Source: Rotaria socialis
Lineage: Eukaryota; Rotifera; Eurotatoria; Philodinida; Philodinidae
Assembly: GCA_905331475.1 (NCBI GenBank)
Contig: CAJNYU010004067.1
Coordinates: 124,001-188,000 of the forward strand
Reading direction: 5' to 3'
DNA: 64,000 nt
The position numbers and the translations under genes were made by a program. The notes beneath the pieces are model-generated. The model saw only the letters and a list, made by a program, of their open reading frames with translations. It was not told where the DNA came from and searched no databases. Below are positions 34,101 through 48,531 of this stretch, piece after piece; the first letter of the stretch is position 1; every line of letters starts with the position of its first letter.

Positions 34101-36055
34101 GCTTTTCTTGTGCAAACATCTGAAGTGTTTTCGATAATAACCCCCCGCCCCCCTATTATAGAAGACCCCCTGAAGAAAAAGTTTGTCCGACATAATAGAA
34201 GACCGCCGCTTTAATTAATTAATTTTCTGCTAATTACGAACTTTAATTAGCATTTTCCCATCAAAATATGCCTGATTCTTAGCATTTTAAGCTGGAAATA
34301 TTAAGAGAATGTGTTCACAATTATAATGACACCCCTAAAACCCTAAAAAACCTGAAAATCACCTTAGTTTTCTGGAAAACCTTTTAAATTAAATATTAGG
34401 AAAAAATGCGGTTCTTAATACAAGACCCCTGGAAAATTTCTACGCTGGAACATAATAGAAGACCCGGGGTATTTTATTGTGGGCGGGGGGGGGGAGGGGT
34501 TAGTGGATTCTCTATCAGATTTTAAACAATCATAAGATTTAAATTACTTTGATGTATACAATCAGATGTAGAAAATTTCTTTAGATCCAGACTTATATCA
34601 TTTCTTTTCTCATGAATGCTCACTTCGAATCAGTAATTGTTAAATGTAATGTTAAGATCTTTTCTCTAATTATGATATCGACAACAAGAGAAAGCCGAGC
34701 TTATTTCAATTTTGAGAACATTACGTTGTTGAGGATGCAGACCAATAAATTAGCAGCGTCCAGTTATTCTCTCCAGTACCGAAATACTATACGAGAATCG
34801 AGAGTAGGACAGAAACCAAAAACAACACATTTATATATATATGCCTATTGTTGATATAGCGCATCAATGGAATCTATTGAAAATATGGTGTAGATCTATT
34901 AAATATGCTGAAAGATTATTTTTAATTTTAGTTTTGGTATGTGCAAAGAAGGTATCTTTGACGGTAAATTGACATCAACATTTTGTGGTACACCTGGTAT
35001 GAGCATATTATTTTTATTCCCGCTCTCTATGTATGATTCTTTTCTTAGATTATATTGCACCTGAAATACTTCAAGAACTAGATTATTCATTTTCTGTTGA
35101 TTGGTGGGCATTAGGAGTATTGATGTATGAAATGATGGCAGGTCAACCGCCATTTGAAGCCGACGATGAAGATAGTTTATTTGAATCTATTCTACGTGAT
35201 GAAGTTCTTTATCCTGTGTGGCTATCGAAAGAAGCAGTTCATATTCTTAAATGTGTAAGTTAAAAACTTTATAGATATTGAATTCGATTAATCATGTTGT
35301 TTTCTTTTTGTATTTGTTAGTTTATGACAAAAAATCCAGCTAAACGTCTTGGTTGTGTAGCAGCTCAAGGTGGTGAAGATGCAATTAAACGTCATGCATT
35401 TTTTGCTGGAAAAATCGATTGGGAAGCATTAGAACAGCGTCAAGTTAAGCCACCATTTAAACCAAAAATGGTATGTTATTAAAATCTTTTCTTTTTCTTT
35501 CTGTATTCCAGAGTAATCTATTGATAGGTTAATCCTCGAGATACAAGTAATTTCGATAAAGATTTTACCAATATGCCTGTTGTATTTACACCAATTGAAG
35601 ATATTATTGTCACAGCGATAAATCAAAAAGAATTTAAAGAGTTTTCATATCAAAATCCGGATTGGCGTTGTTTAGAACGTGGTGAAGTACCAAAAGATGA
35701 TGCTAACGATGGTCGACGTGCACTTCGTGATGATCTAGCTATTAATTTAAGACAACCACTACCAATGACACCTATAGCATCACATCAATCGACAACAAAT
35801 GATAATGTTTCATCAACAATAACAGTTGTTAAAACAGATCATATGCCAATCCCGCATACAGAATCAAAACGAAGTCCTTCTCCCACACCACTTCAATTAA
35901 ATTCCATATCAGCAGCAGCAACTACAACAACAACGACAACAACTATGAATTCTTCATCGTCGATGAACGCTCAACCAAAACCAATGTTAAATAATAATAT
36001 TAATAATAAATCAGTAACTATTAATCGTTCAACAACAGATCAAACCGATATGTAA
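31103..36055 (+). CDS. Novel-type protein kinase C (epsilon/eta-like)
   Basis: Fifteen exons: 31103-31502, 31565-31721, 31832-31866, 32057-32133, 32192-32321, 32837-32958, 33017-33041, 33103-33257, 33318-33491, 33546-33700, 33756-33812, 34932-34996, 35049-35254, 35321-35470, 35528-36055. They total 812 codons (811 aa). Domain order: an N-terminal C2 (1-130), two C1 zinc/diacylglycerol domains ([14 protein letters not shown] and [17 protein letters not shown] with downstream HKRC), a Ser/Thr hinge, then the AGC kinase: [31 protein letters not shown] and activation loop [10 protein letters not shown]. The turn-motif region (VFTPIE) and hydrophobic motif FKEFSY follow. C2 first, then two C1s, is the novel PKC layout: diacylglycerol-responsive, calcium-independent membrane signalling. 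Odd: about 130 residues of Ser/Thr/Asn/Pro-rich tail follow the hydrophobic motif, and one intron (33813-34931) is 1.1 kb. Confidence 0.92.
31763..31791. repeat. Intronic (TCAAAAA)n simple repeat
   Basis: Four tandem units of TCAAAAA lie in the second PKC intron. It appears to be ordinary microsatellite sequence. Confidence 0.8.
34138..34502. mobile_element. MITE-like insertion in a PKC intron
   Basis: The left end is TAACCCCCCGCCCCCC. The right end in reverse complement starts TAACCCCTCCCCCCCCCGCCC, giving imperfect G/C-homopolymer inverted ends with TA outside. Inside each end lies the inverted or direct word AATAGAAGACC (also at about 34193-34203 and 34454-34464). No coding frame belongs to it. 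The insertion explains part of the 1.1-kb length of this intron, which is otherwise out of scale with the 50-100-bp introns of the gene. Confidence 0.5.
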
Positions 36056-37738
36056 ACATTATGAATCGCATAATTTTCTTTTGTGTTTTTGTCATTCATT
36101 TTCACTCTGTGTCACTATGAAATTCTAGTCATTTTACTGTTGTTTTTGTCTTGGTGCGTATATCTTTTCTTTTCTTTTTTGTCGAGTTAATTTTATTCTA
36201 TCACCTATGTTCTTCTAGTCATTGCTACTGTTGCCTATTTTGGTTTTGTTCTTCTTCTACTTTGTGCAATTTTTTCTCTCTTGTTTGGCATAATTTTCAC
36301 TAGACGTATTAGATCATACACGCACAAGTTTATTTTTTTCTCTTGCTGTCGTGTGTATATACCCGTAATAATGTATACTAAATATATGCGAATGTGTACA
36401 TTTGGTGGTTGTCTATTTATTTATTTACTGTCGTCTATCTTTTATATTTTATAATTCTTCTTTGAATCATTACATAATTGAATAAATATATCTATCAGCA
36501 AAAAATAGGATTTTTTTTCTAAGAAAACAATTCTACATTAGATGAAGAAAGAAATAATCGAGTTTTTATGATATTAAATCCTTGTGAAAAGTATTATCTT
36601 TAATAGTATGATGAGATTTGAAAATGGTATTTTTTGGTTAATACTCTTTAATCTTGAACATGTCCTTCTTCTTCGTCGTTACGGATCTGTAAGATAGGCT
36701 TTATTCATACTGTCATTGAGATGAATTATTGAACATTGAGTCTAATCTACAGGCTAGAGTAATCCTGTATATTTCTAGTTAGAAGCACTTTAGTAATGAA
36801 GTATTAAATGAGAATATACAGCGACAAAGACTTAGGCACTTCAAAAGCTATCATCAATGAATAATATTTGAAGTTAAGAGGCAAGCATTATGCATAGAAT
36901 TTTCCAAGACATGGTTGACTGTTTGGATATAATAGATAAGATCCTCCATAATTAAATTCTTTTCTTTAGTATGAATAAACATTCATTTGCTTTACTTTTA
37001 TGTTAAATTATTATATTATAGTCTAATTATTCACTGCAGATTGCACATTTTCTTCCAATTCTTTTATAAATATATTCACCTGTGATCTCTATTAAATCGA
37101 ACATTCACTTCCTTCTTTAATAGACCATCGATTTATTTATTCAATTAAATATTTACAAAAAGCACGAACGGATTTTTTTCTTATTGTATTTAATTAAACT
37201 AAATTCTGTGTACCAATGGTCAGTTCATTAGTTTGATCAAACGATTCTGATCTAGAATTCTAAAATTGACTTGTTTATCTCATTTTTTTTTGGACGAACA
37301 TCGACTTTTATTCTATTACAACCAACATTTAGATTTATTATTTTCTTCGACGATGAAAACGTTTTCACTGTAAATGAACATTTATGTTATAAAGCAATTA
37401 TTCATATTGAATAATCAAATGTTTGCATTACGCACTGAACAATTCATTTGTGTTTGGTTATGATCTTTATTGTACCAAGAATAAAAACTTGCAAAACAAA
37501 CAAACTATCGCTTTCTTCCCATTCGAATATATTTCGACAAAAAAAAAATGTCACTTGTACGTGTAACAATAAGAACTAAGAGAAAAAAAACCAATCAAAG
37601 TAAAGAACAAAACATGCACTCTGGTGTGAAATCATTTTTTTTATGAACACTTCGATAGTGGAATGAAAATAACAAAAAAGCCGAAATAAGTACAGACAAA
37701 TCTGACCTGGACCTTTGCCTATGATTACGCTACAACTT
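36056..37738. other. Intergenic between convergent PKC and BiP genes
   Basis: Probably both 3' UTRs plus spacer. AATAAA at about 36481 suits PKC. No open frame or repeat was recognised. Confidence 0.5.
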
Positions 37739-40083
<2,345 letters not shown>

Positions 40084-40220
40084 GTTTGCAGAAAGTCGGT
40101 TCTACTATCGAATGAAGCTAATCGAGAAACTCAGCCGTATTTATTTGTCTTATTGATCGTTGAACTGGTCTACACGTATTATTTCACTTGGATGATAGAT
40201 GAATATGTTGTCTACATATG

Positions 40221-40225
40221 ATTGG
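40221..40225 (-). promoter_or_regulatory. Candidate CCAAT box upstream of BiP
   Basis: ATTGG on the plus strand reads CCAAT toward the BiP gene, about 140 bp before the start codon. BiP promoters in animals use CCAAT-N9-CCACG (ERSE) elements; here the bases nine further on read ACAAC, so the full ERSE is not met. Confidence 0.25.
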
Positions 40226-43225
40226 TCCAGCTAAACATTATTTGTGATGTCGATGTAATTTGTAACCTATCATATGCTTACGCCTGGTAAAATATAAAAA
40301 ATAGTTTTTTTTAATTCATATATAGAAAAATATCGTATTTTATCATGTAAAAATCTATTGAAACAATATAAAACGATAAAATAGAGTGACATCTATAATG
40401 TAATCACTCCAACATGTTCCAGAAAGAGGAGAAATATTAGTGCAGTAAAATGAAATTAATTAAATACTTAAAAAATATTCATTACTAATTAAAACTTTTG
40501 AAGGACTCTCAGAACTTCTATTTGCCATTTGCATCAAGGGATGACTGAAACTTGATATATTGTGAAGGATATGTAAATAACACAGAGGTAACATTGATAT
40601 TTTAACTAAAGTTTGACTATTGCAATTCATAAGTGTCGATTATATGAGATGCTTTGAAATGACTTCAAAAAATAGAACAAATCTTGAGAGTTCGATGATG
40701 TATATTATGTGGAGATAATTAAAACATAAGTATCATGAAAAGTACTATTACAAACAAATGTATATTTGAATATAAATGTAAATTACTTAATCGACACTAA
40801 CAGATACTTTCGATCATCTAAATGGATCATACGACAAGTCTAAAATATGTATCAAGTGATTCTCTAGATATCAAACATCTAAACAGTTTGCTGTTTCATT
40901 TGAATTGAAAGAATTAACTAATTCTTGGATATGAAGAAATGAAAGCTGTTGAACAAGAAATTTCAAACAATCAGAATTCTAACTTTATCACGAAAACAAG
41001 TATCTATATCAAAAACTATTTATCTGAACTTAAACGTATAGTCGAAATTCTCATGTCAATCGATTCATGTCTATTTTAACGAAATTAATGTAACAGCAGA
41101 AAAATAGACCGAAAAAAAGTTGTCAACGTGATATTTAGCGATGAGCTTTCAGACATGAGAAAAGTTAAACGTTGATTTCGATTTTGTTGTAATTTGTGCT
41201 TGAACAAGCAAAAAAAATATTCGCTTACAATTGATGAACGATTTAATAGACATAAAAGGTTTCTTACACTTCCTAGTGTATATTCAGCACGAAGATAGAA
41301 CGAAATGAGCAACTATAATAATGCTGATTTCAATGCAACAGACTCGAAGAAGCTATTTAACAATCCAAAATGAAAATGAATAGTGATTTGCTGTTGAATT
41401 TGCTTTAGTAGAGTATACTAAACTCATCATAATCTTAATTTATTGTTCATTAAAAGTCTTTAGGGATATGCATCAAGAACGGACAACATTTCTTTGTGTT
41501 TTTGGTAATCATCGAGATTAACGTTATGTACATTTTATTTTAAAGTATATAAATGCGCAAGAAATCAATGCTATTGCTTTTATATTTTCTGTGTTGAAAG
41601 ATATTTCTTTATTTTTTTTTCCATGGGACCAATGAATTATCAAGATGAATACTCATACGAGATTAATCACTAGCAATCAGTGTTCTCTCTCTCTCTCTCT
41701 TTCTATAATTGAGGATTCATTGTTTGAAACGTCTACATTAGCATGGTATGCACCAGTTTGTGCATGTTTACTATCCGAATAATATAATAGTGTTTCAAGT
41801 CATATTGCTTCTTCAGTTGTCAATATTTATACACTTAATTACAATGAAACCTAATGGAATTAGCGATCTTTAGAAGTATATTCAATCAATATAGAAAAAT
41901 AAGATCTTTGGAAAAGCTCTAAATCTTTTCCATACACCTGCATTTATTGAAGCCCACAAGAATTCAGATTTCTTCAATCTAATATTTTCTTCTCATATCC
42001 GATACATTTTAATAAATTTATTTTACCAATTATCAGAATCTGTTCAAAACTTTTATAATCTAAGCATCAATAAAGATCGACTTTTGCCTTTAGGTTAGAG
42101 GGTTATCGATAACATTCATTTTAACTTCATAGTGTTATCTAGTCATTATTTTTGTCATATCGCATTGTGAATAGATTCGTTCACATGCGTTCTCGTTGTT
42201 TTAATCTATAATAAATCCATTAATCAAAAAAGATGCTTATCCAAACTTTTGTATCCATCTCAATGATAATGATCGAGAGAACAAGTAAGAAAAAGATAAA
42301 AAAAAACCAAGACGAGCAATCAAGTGTATCGGTCATAGGAAAAGAAGAGCAGAGTTCAATATTGAAAGAATACTGAGCAGTATGGTGACAAATTCGGTAC
42401 AGAATAGAGTTAATATCGAGATTGGAGTGAACAAACAGATACTGTGTTCATTGTAATTACATAGTATCTAGAAGAGATCTATTCTATTCTATCCTGTTTT
42501 GTTGTTCTCTATTCTTTATTTTATTTTAATCAGCTTGTTCATATCATTTGCAAAAATATTCTAACAAGTAATTTTTATTTGCTTCAGAACAAGAAATCCA
42601 TTAAATTGATCGCCGAAAATTGTAATTAAAGCTGTAACAGCAGGTAAGACAGACAGTTCATAATCTTGATTTTGATAAAGAATCAGATATTAGTTCTTGC
42701 AAAGTTACTGGAGGAACCTTTTTAGCATTGTGTAAAATTAAAAATAAATATGATTACATATTATGTTTCGATCGTTTTACAATATCATTATGGATCGCTT
42801 CCGAAATATAAGCATTAGTAACGTAGTATTCAAATAGTTTTTTTTTCGAAATGCTGTTATACAAACATTGTTACGAACGAAACTTGAGAATTAATAGAAA
42901 ATATTGTGCCACTCATACAGTTTTTCATCATTAAACTTCCTTAACACATCAGTTATGTGACTGTTTTGTCTTTTCTGCATTGCTGTCGGCGCTTTGAGTC
43001 TCACAGTGGACGATTGAAAATTGATTTAATTTCCAACTAGTAGCTATACAATTATGCAGTAAATTGGTTCGAGAGTAAGTAATTTCACACAAGAGAACAC
43101 GAGGCTCTATATTTATCTATTCTTTCAATGTAGAAAAAGTGAACTCAATTGAATGTGAGAATAGTATTGAAATTAAAAGTTTTCTACACTATCATAGCTT
43201 TGTTTTCTTATGTCGATTGCATACT

Positions 43226-43737
43226 CTTTTTGTGTACTCAAAAAAAAAAGAGTACACTATAGAATCGGTCAGTGTGTCCGGCCGTCCGTCCGTCCGTCCG
43301 TTTATTCGATAACACTAAACCATTACAATCGATTGAGCTGNTCAATATCTAGGTCGAGTTCGAAGATGAGAAGGATCCGTCAAGAAATGGCTGAGTTGTC
43401 GAAAAAATTGTCATTTTTGATCAGACCATCCCTGAGGGGGAGTACAGGGATTTTTCAAAAAAAAAATTTTCTCAGAATTATTCACAACATATATAAATCG
43501 ACTCAGTTTTTAACGCTGATTCTAAATCTGATATTAGTTTTGAACTAAGTCATAGCTTTCTAACGAAACATCGCCTGAAAAACGTCTCAAAATTCACAAA
43601 AACTCCATCCAGAAATCAAATTGTCTAGCTTCTCATGATAATTTTCGTGTTCAGGCATTCTAGAATGACTGATATGTCGCATGCACTTTTTGCAGTACAC
43701 ATAACTCTCGGATGAAATCCGAAGTTTCCACATTTAT
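43226..43737 (+). repeat. Interspersed repeat, copy 1
   Basis: Starts CTTTTTGTGTACTCAAAAA, includes GAATCGGTCAGTGTGTCCGG, a (CCGT)n run, TTCGAAGATGAGAAGGATCC and CCATCCCTGAGG, and ends GATGAAATCCGAAGTTTCCA plus CATTTATT. The same ends and most of the interior recur inverted at 49744-50114, which fixes the unit's limits. Each copy carries one undetermined base (43341 here). No coding capacity and no terminal inverted repeats are clear, so the class is unknown. Confidence 0.8.
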
Positions 43738-44683
43738 TTTATAATGTACCGAGAAACCTGAAAAGGCTTTATCGATTGTTTTACAAGAAATGATCATGCC
43801 ATCGCTGCTCACTGTCGAATACTGTAAATAGTACAGATGTCTTTGATATTTGCCTCGTTATTGGCCAATAATTCAGAGCGATAATATAATATGGCATGAA
43901 AATGTCACAACAGAAGAAAGAGTAAAACCCTACGTAAAATAGCAAAAACACATATACATCATATTCGAGTATATCAACAGGTACGTCAAAGAAATACAAA
44001 GGCGACAATCATAGAACGACTCGTTCTTTTGCTTTGTTTCGACGGTGCCATGCATTGTAACCTTATGTTGTGTTCGAAGATGTTTCAGTTCATGACTAGT
44101 AGTATTGCATGGTAACTAGCATGTAGTCGACGTATTATTATTTTATTGTTGTTAAGAACGAAGAATCGCTTCGTTTACTTACGCAGAAAAGGGGAGACAG
44201 ATTGCATGATAGACTTTACAACCTTGTCGAACAATATAGTATGTATTAGACCTTGTTGAATACTTGTATTTTAAATTAAATGAGGTCAATCATTCGGAAC
44301 TGTGTTCTATTTTCAATACTGTCTACAATAGATTGGATAGAATGCAAATATTGTATTGTGAATACAATGACGTTTTACCTGATCGCGTGTATGATTAAAA
44401 GGATAGACATCATTGCTCTAACTCGGATTGCAACCGACAGGTATAATTATCCTGTGGTATTTTAGGTCGAGAGAAAATAAAATGTTTTTCATACTCTATT
44501 TTAACCTTCGAGAAGAACTATAATGATTGCAGAACTATGTGACACGGTCAGAATAATCTGTAGCTAATTCTAAGTCAATAAAAAGTACGCAACGAATGTA
44601 TATATATATATTTGATATAGAATAATGTGATGTATCAAATCATGTTTTCTCTTTTTTTTTAAATTTTAGCATTATAAATAAAA

Positions 44684-46435
44684 ATGGCTATAGAAAATAC
44701 AAAATCTTCTGTTGAATCTCGAAATCACCCGCGTTTAGTACCATCAAAACGTTTTACATTGGCATTACTTGTATTTTTTGCATTTATTGTTCAATATTCT
44801 CAACGAGTAAACCTACCCATAGCTATTGTATGTATGACTGAAACTCCGGCATGTGGACATAATCACTCTTCAACTCCTTTAAAAACAGGATTAAAAAATG
44901 AAACGTTGAACTTTATTTTAAACTCATCGATGACAGGAAAGCAAAGTTGCACTTCTGAAAAGAAAGGAGGATTGTTCGATGAAAAAAGATTTCATTGGAC
45001 CGAATTAAACCAGCAACTTCTTCTAGGTGCATATTGGGCTGGTTATATTTTCACACAAGTACCAGGTAGATTAAGAACTTTTTTCTCTGCACAATTATTA
45101 ATATGTTGAAATTATCGATAAGGTGGCTGGCTAGCAACCAGTGTAGGTGCAAAATGGGTTTATGCAGGCTCTCTTGGAACCAGTTCATTAGCTACTCTAG
45201 CTATGACAATAATGCATAAAATGTCAAGTACACATGTTACCATTGCATTTATGCTTCGATTTATAACGGGCCTTGCACATGGTGTACTTTTCCCAGCAAC
45301 CATCGCTCTTTGGTCACTGTGGGCTGTTCCACACGAACGAAGTACGCTTGCATCGATCGGATTTTGTGGTACACATCTTGGAACATCCATAACAATGCTT
45401 TTTGGGGGCTTGTCCTGTCGTTATCTATCTGCAGGATGGATGTATGTATTTATTGCCTCGAGTATTCTTGGTTTTATATGGCTTGCATTATGGATTCGAT
45501 TAACAGCAGATTCACCAAATAGTCATCAGTCAATTAGCGACCATGAACGTGATTATATAGGTAGTTTTACAGGTCATACCGGAACGAAACGTACCATGTC
45601 ATTAGCATCAATACCATGGAAAAATATTATAAATTCAAAACCATTAAATGCTTTAATGATAACACATATAGCAAATTTGTTCGGTTTATTTTTCTTTTTA
45701 ACAAGCCTTGGTAAACTTTTAACGCAACTTTTACACATTAAAGCAGAAAATACTGGTTATATTTTATCGTTTGGATTTTTTCTAACGTTATTAAGTAGTT
45801 TATTGTCAGGTAATAGAAATACGAATGAAAAGTTTTCATATTAAAAAAAATCGTTGTTTTAGGTATTGCCTGTGATCGTTTCGTTCGATCGAAAAAAGTA
45901 ACATTAACTAATGCAAGAAAAATATCTAATGGTTTAACATCATTCATACCCGTTATCTGTATGATGCTGCTTTACTTTTGTGATGAACGTCGATATGAAT
46001 TAGGTGTTTTTACTATTCTCATTTTTCTTGCTAGTTCTGGTAAGATTTCATATACGTATATATTCTATTTCATTTAAGTACATATTTTGTGGTTCTTCAG
46101 GTCTCGGTTATGGTAGTGGTTATGTAGTAAATTTCGCTGATATTGTTCCAGCTTATTCCGGTGTTATATTTGGTATTGCTAATACATTAGCATCACTAGC
46201 TGGATTAATTGGAAATTTAGTGGCCGGAGCAGTTATTAAGAAGCCAGTTTTAGAACAATGGCGAAAATTATATGTCATGTTTGGTATTGTTTATTTAATT
46301 GGTGGTGTTGTCTATATTGTATATGGTTCGGCTGTACCAAGAAAATGGGCTAAATTTCAGGCTGTGAACAATGATGCTAAACTTGAAGAGAATACAAAAG
46401 TTGAAGAGGCGCCACCGACGACCGAAAAAACTTAA
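44684..46435 (+). CDS. SLC17-family anion transporter (sialin-like, MFS)
   Basis: Four exons: 44684-45065, 45123-45809, 45863-46039, 46101-46435; 527 codons (526 aa). The first membrane helix near residue 28 (LALLVFFAFIVQYSQRVNLPIAIVCM) is followed by a glycosylatable luminal loop with several N-x-S/T sites, then QLLLGAYWAGYIFTQVPGGWLA, a strong SLC17 signature, and RFITGLAHGVLFPA. About 12 hydrophobic segments are present, ending near residue 490 before a Glu/Lys tail. SLC17 members carry sialic acid, glutamate, nucleotides or phosphate across lysosomal, vesicular or plasma membranes using proton or sodium gradients. Which substrate applies cannot be said. Introns are 53-61 bp and all junctions preserve the frame. 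Confidence 0.9.
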
Positions 46436-47301
46436 GCAAACAAAAATCATGAAAAAATCATTTCCTTTTCTTTTTTCCTTTTTTTAGAACAACGTTTTCT
46501 GTTCAGTGTGATAGAATAGATTATTTCTCAGAAAATTAGGAGAACAATCGTATACATGATCTAATTTATGTTTTGTTTTTCTGATAGTAGTTATGTCTTT
46601 GATATATAAATTAAGTAAAGTAAACGCATTCAAAATTTCTCTGAATTGAAGATTTTTCGTGAAGATCAGTAGTCTTACATCGCATCGCATTTCGTATACG
46701 AGTGCAACTCGGAAACCATCTAGTTTCATTTGAATTGTCTAGTCGATCAAGGAGAAAAACAATTCGGAGTACTGCTAATTGAAGCCATGTTGTTTAGACA
46801 AGTTTTATAATAAAAAACACGAATTTTGATATTATCTAATATCATGAGTATGAAAGAGAAATTTCGTTAACGAGCTTTATTGTTTCCAAACAAAAACTAT
46901 AACTGCATTTGATTAAGATTTATTGGCAACGATTTTAATCCATAAAGTTAAACTATTGCTGATATCGACTCGAAAAAGAATCATTCAGTTACTAACAATT
47001 TCTTTTATTCAAATAAGAAAGTTTTAACTACAGTTGAATTCTATCTTTTTAACTCGGTCGCATTTTTCAATTTTAAATTAACCCTATAACGTCTTCATAA
47101 CAAGTACCATTAAATATTTACATTTCTCTTTCCAGAACAAATCAATGCATCGATGTCAAGTAAATTTCATATTCTGAAAACAATCATACATCCTTGAGCA
47201 TGCATTTTTTTGTCTAGGATTTACATATCATTATGGGTCTTTTAGTACTGTTTCGGTTTATTAAATTAAAGTTAGTCTCCACAGTAAAAGAAAAAGAAAA
47301 C
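46436..47301. other. Intergenic with a dispersed repeat
   Basis: No gene. Contains one copy of a repeat shared with 51879-51978 (see that entry). Confidence 0.5.
46629..46727. repeat. Dispersed repeat, copy near 46.7 kb
   Basis: About 100 bp including TTTCTCTGAATTGAAGATTT, TTCGTGAAGATC and CGCATCGCATTTCGTATACG, which recurs in the same orientation at 51879-51978 with scattered differences. On the minus strand both copies stay open and share 30 residues, but that can follow from recent common origin. Confidence 0.75.
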
Positions 47302-48531
47302 TTAAATTTTATTATAAGACTCACTGGGAATTAAAATATCACTAAAACCTGATATTGTTTTAATATTTTCTAATGATGGTCTTCTTGTCCAAAGAAATTG
47401 TAAAACTTCAAAGTCTTGTACGTGTCGTTTTTTATTATAAAAACAGTAACACAACTTTCGATAAAACCATATTTGATAGAATTCTTTCACATAAAAATCA
47501 TTTGGCATCACATAAATCATATATGTAAATAATTGTGGAGTATAAAGAAGAAAGATAAATCCAATATGTAAACGAATTAAATATCCGGACGAATATGTCA
47601 AATGAAAATTGAACAAATAAAGATATAAACCATTTAAAGTCATACAGACCAAAATAAATACCGATGGAGTAAAATAACGTTGATAAAGAATTATTTTCCT
47701 CAACGAATGTCTTTTTATCAATATTAAAAGAATACAAATTAAACATGTGAAATGAATGCAACATGGAATAAATATATAAATATAATATAATATATTCGAC
47801 CAATATTTATATGAAAAATCTTTGTATGAACAAGAATAATAGCCAACTTCATCAATTGATAAAGTTCGTCCGAATATTTTATCAAGGTTTGATATTGAAA
47901 TAAGAAGTAAAAATAATAATGTATTTTGTACAGGTTGTTTACGTGAACGAAATGGATCAAAATCAAAATATAAATGACACACATGTTCAATCACAATGAT
48001 ACTACTTATCAGCATACCTATATAAATTGTTATAGTCAATAGATATGGATAACCATAACAAGCCCATAAACGAAATATATATTTATCATAATAAATAGCA
48101 ATTATAACATTGGTTATTATTAATATCATTAATATTAAACTAAATATTGAATAGAAAATTAAATAAACGCCACATATTGTATATCGAATACGTTCTCGAA
48201 TAAATGTCATAATTGAAAAAATATTATTGATTAAACCAATTAAAGATAAACATATAAAAGTAAAACAATAAACATAACGTAATGATGGAAGATCATAGAG
48301 AATTGCTCCGATCATTGGAAGAGTTAGCGAACCATCATGAATAATATTAGAATGTTGACTGATATAATATGTCTTCGGGCAAATACAAACACCAAACAAA
48401 CATCGACTTACGTTCAGATAGGAGCTCATATGTGAACGTTGTGAAAACGGAAATAATCGAAGCCTGTTAGCGGCGTCTTCTATATTCAAATGAAATGAAT
48501 GTTTTTCTTTCCTAATAAACAATATTTGCAT
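47302..48531 (-). CDS. Orphan seven-transmembrane receptor, single exon, incomplete N-terminus likely
   Basis: A 409-codon frame. After about 80 residues there are seven hydrophobic segments, roughly at residues 88-110, 118-143, 158-182, 201-217, 243-272, 290-311 and 320-343, and a basic cytoplasmic tail of about 65 residues. The N-terminal part has CLFGVCICPKTYY, which looks like the end of an EGF-type module. Large families of orphan rhodopsin-like receptors with extracellular EGF modules and intronless 7-TM regions are common in rotifers. No DRY or NPxxY motif is obvious, so the class is uncertain. The first codons overlap an acceptor-like TTTATTAG, so upstream exons encoding the ectodomain are probably missing, lost or unrecognised. 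Ligand and function are unknown. Confidence 0.65.
   Translation of the reverse strand: MQILFIRKEKHSFHLNIEDAANRLRLFPFSQRSHMSSYLNVSRCLFGVCICPKTYYISQHSNIIHDGSLTLPMIGAILYDLPSLRYVYCFTFICLSLIGLINNIFSIMTFIRERIRYTICGVYLIFYSIFSLILMILIITNVIIAIYYDKYIFRLWACYGYPYLLTITIYIGMLISSIIVIEHVCHLYFDFDPFRSRKQPVQNTLLFLLLISISNLDKIFGRTLSIDEVGYYSCSYKDFSYKYWSNILYYIYIFIPCCIHFTCLICILLILIKRHSLRKIILYQRYFTPSVFILVCMTLNGLYLYLFNFHLTYSSGYLIRLHIGFIFLLYTPQLFTYMIYVMPNDFYVKEFYQIWFYRKLCYCFYNKKRHVQDFEVLQFLWTRRPSLENIKTISGFSDILIPSESYNKI

Larger units (their letters stand above)
40084..44683. other. 4.6-kb intergenic stretch
   Basis: Holds the BiP promoter, a (CT)n microsatellite at about 41683-41702 and one copy of an interspersed repeat (43226-43737). 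No gene could be supported on either strand; the frames at 41085-41312 (-), 43210-43548 (+) and 43781-44008 (-) are spacer or repeat. Confidence 0.5.
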
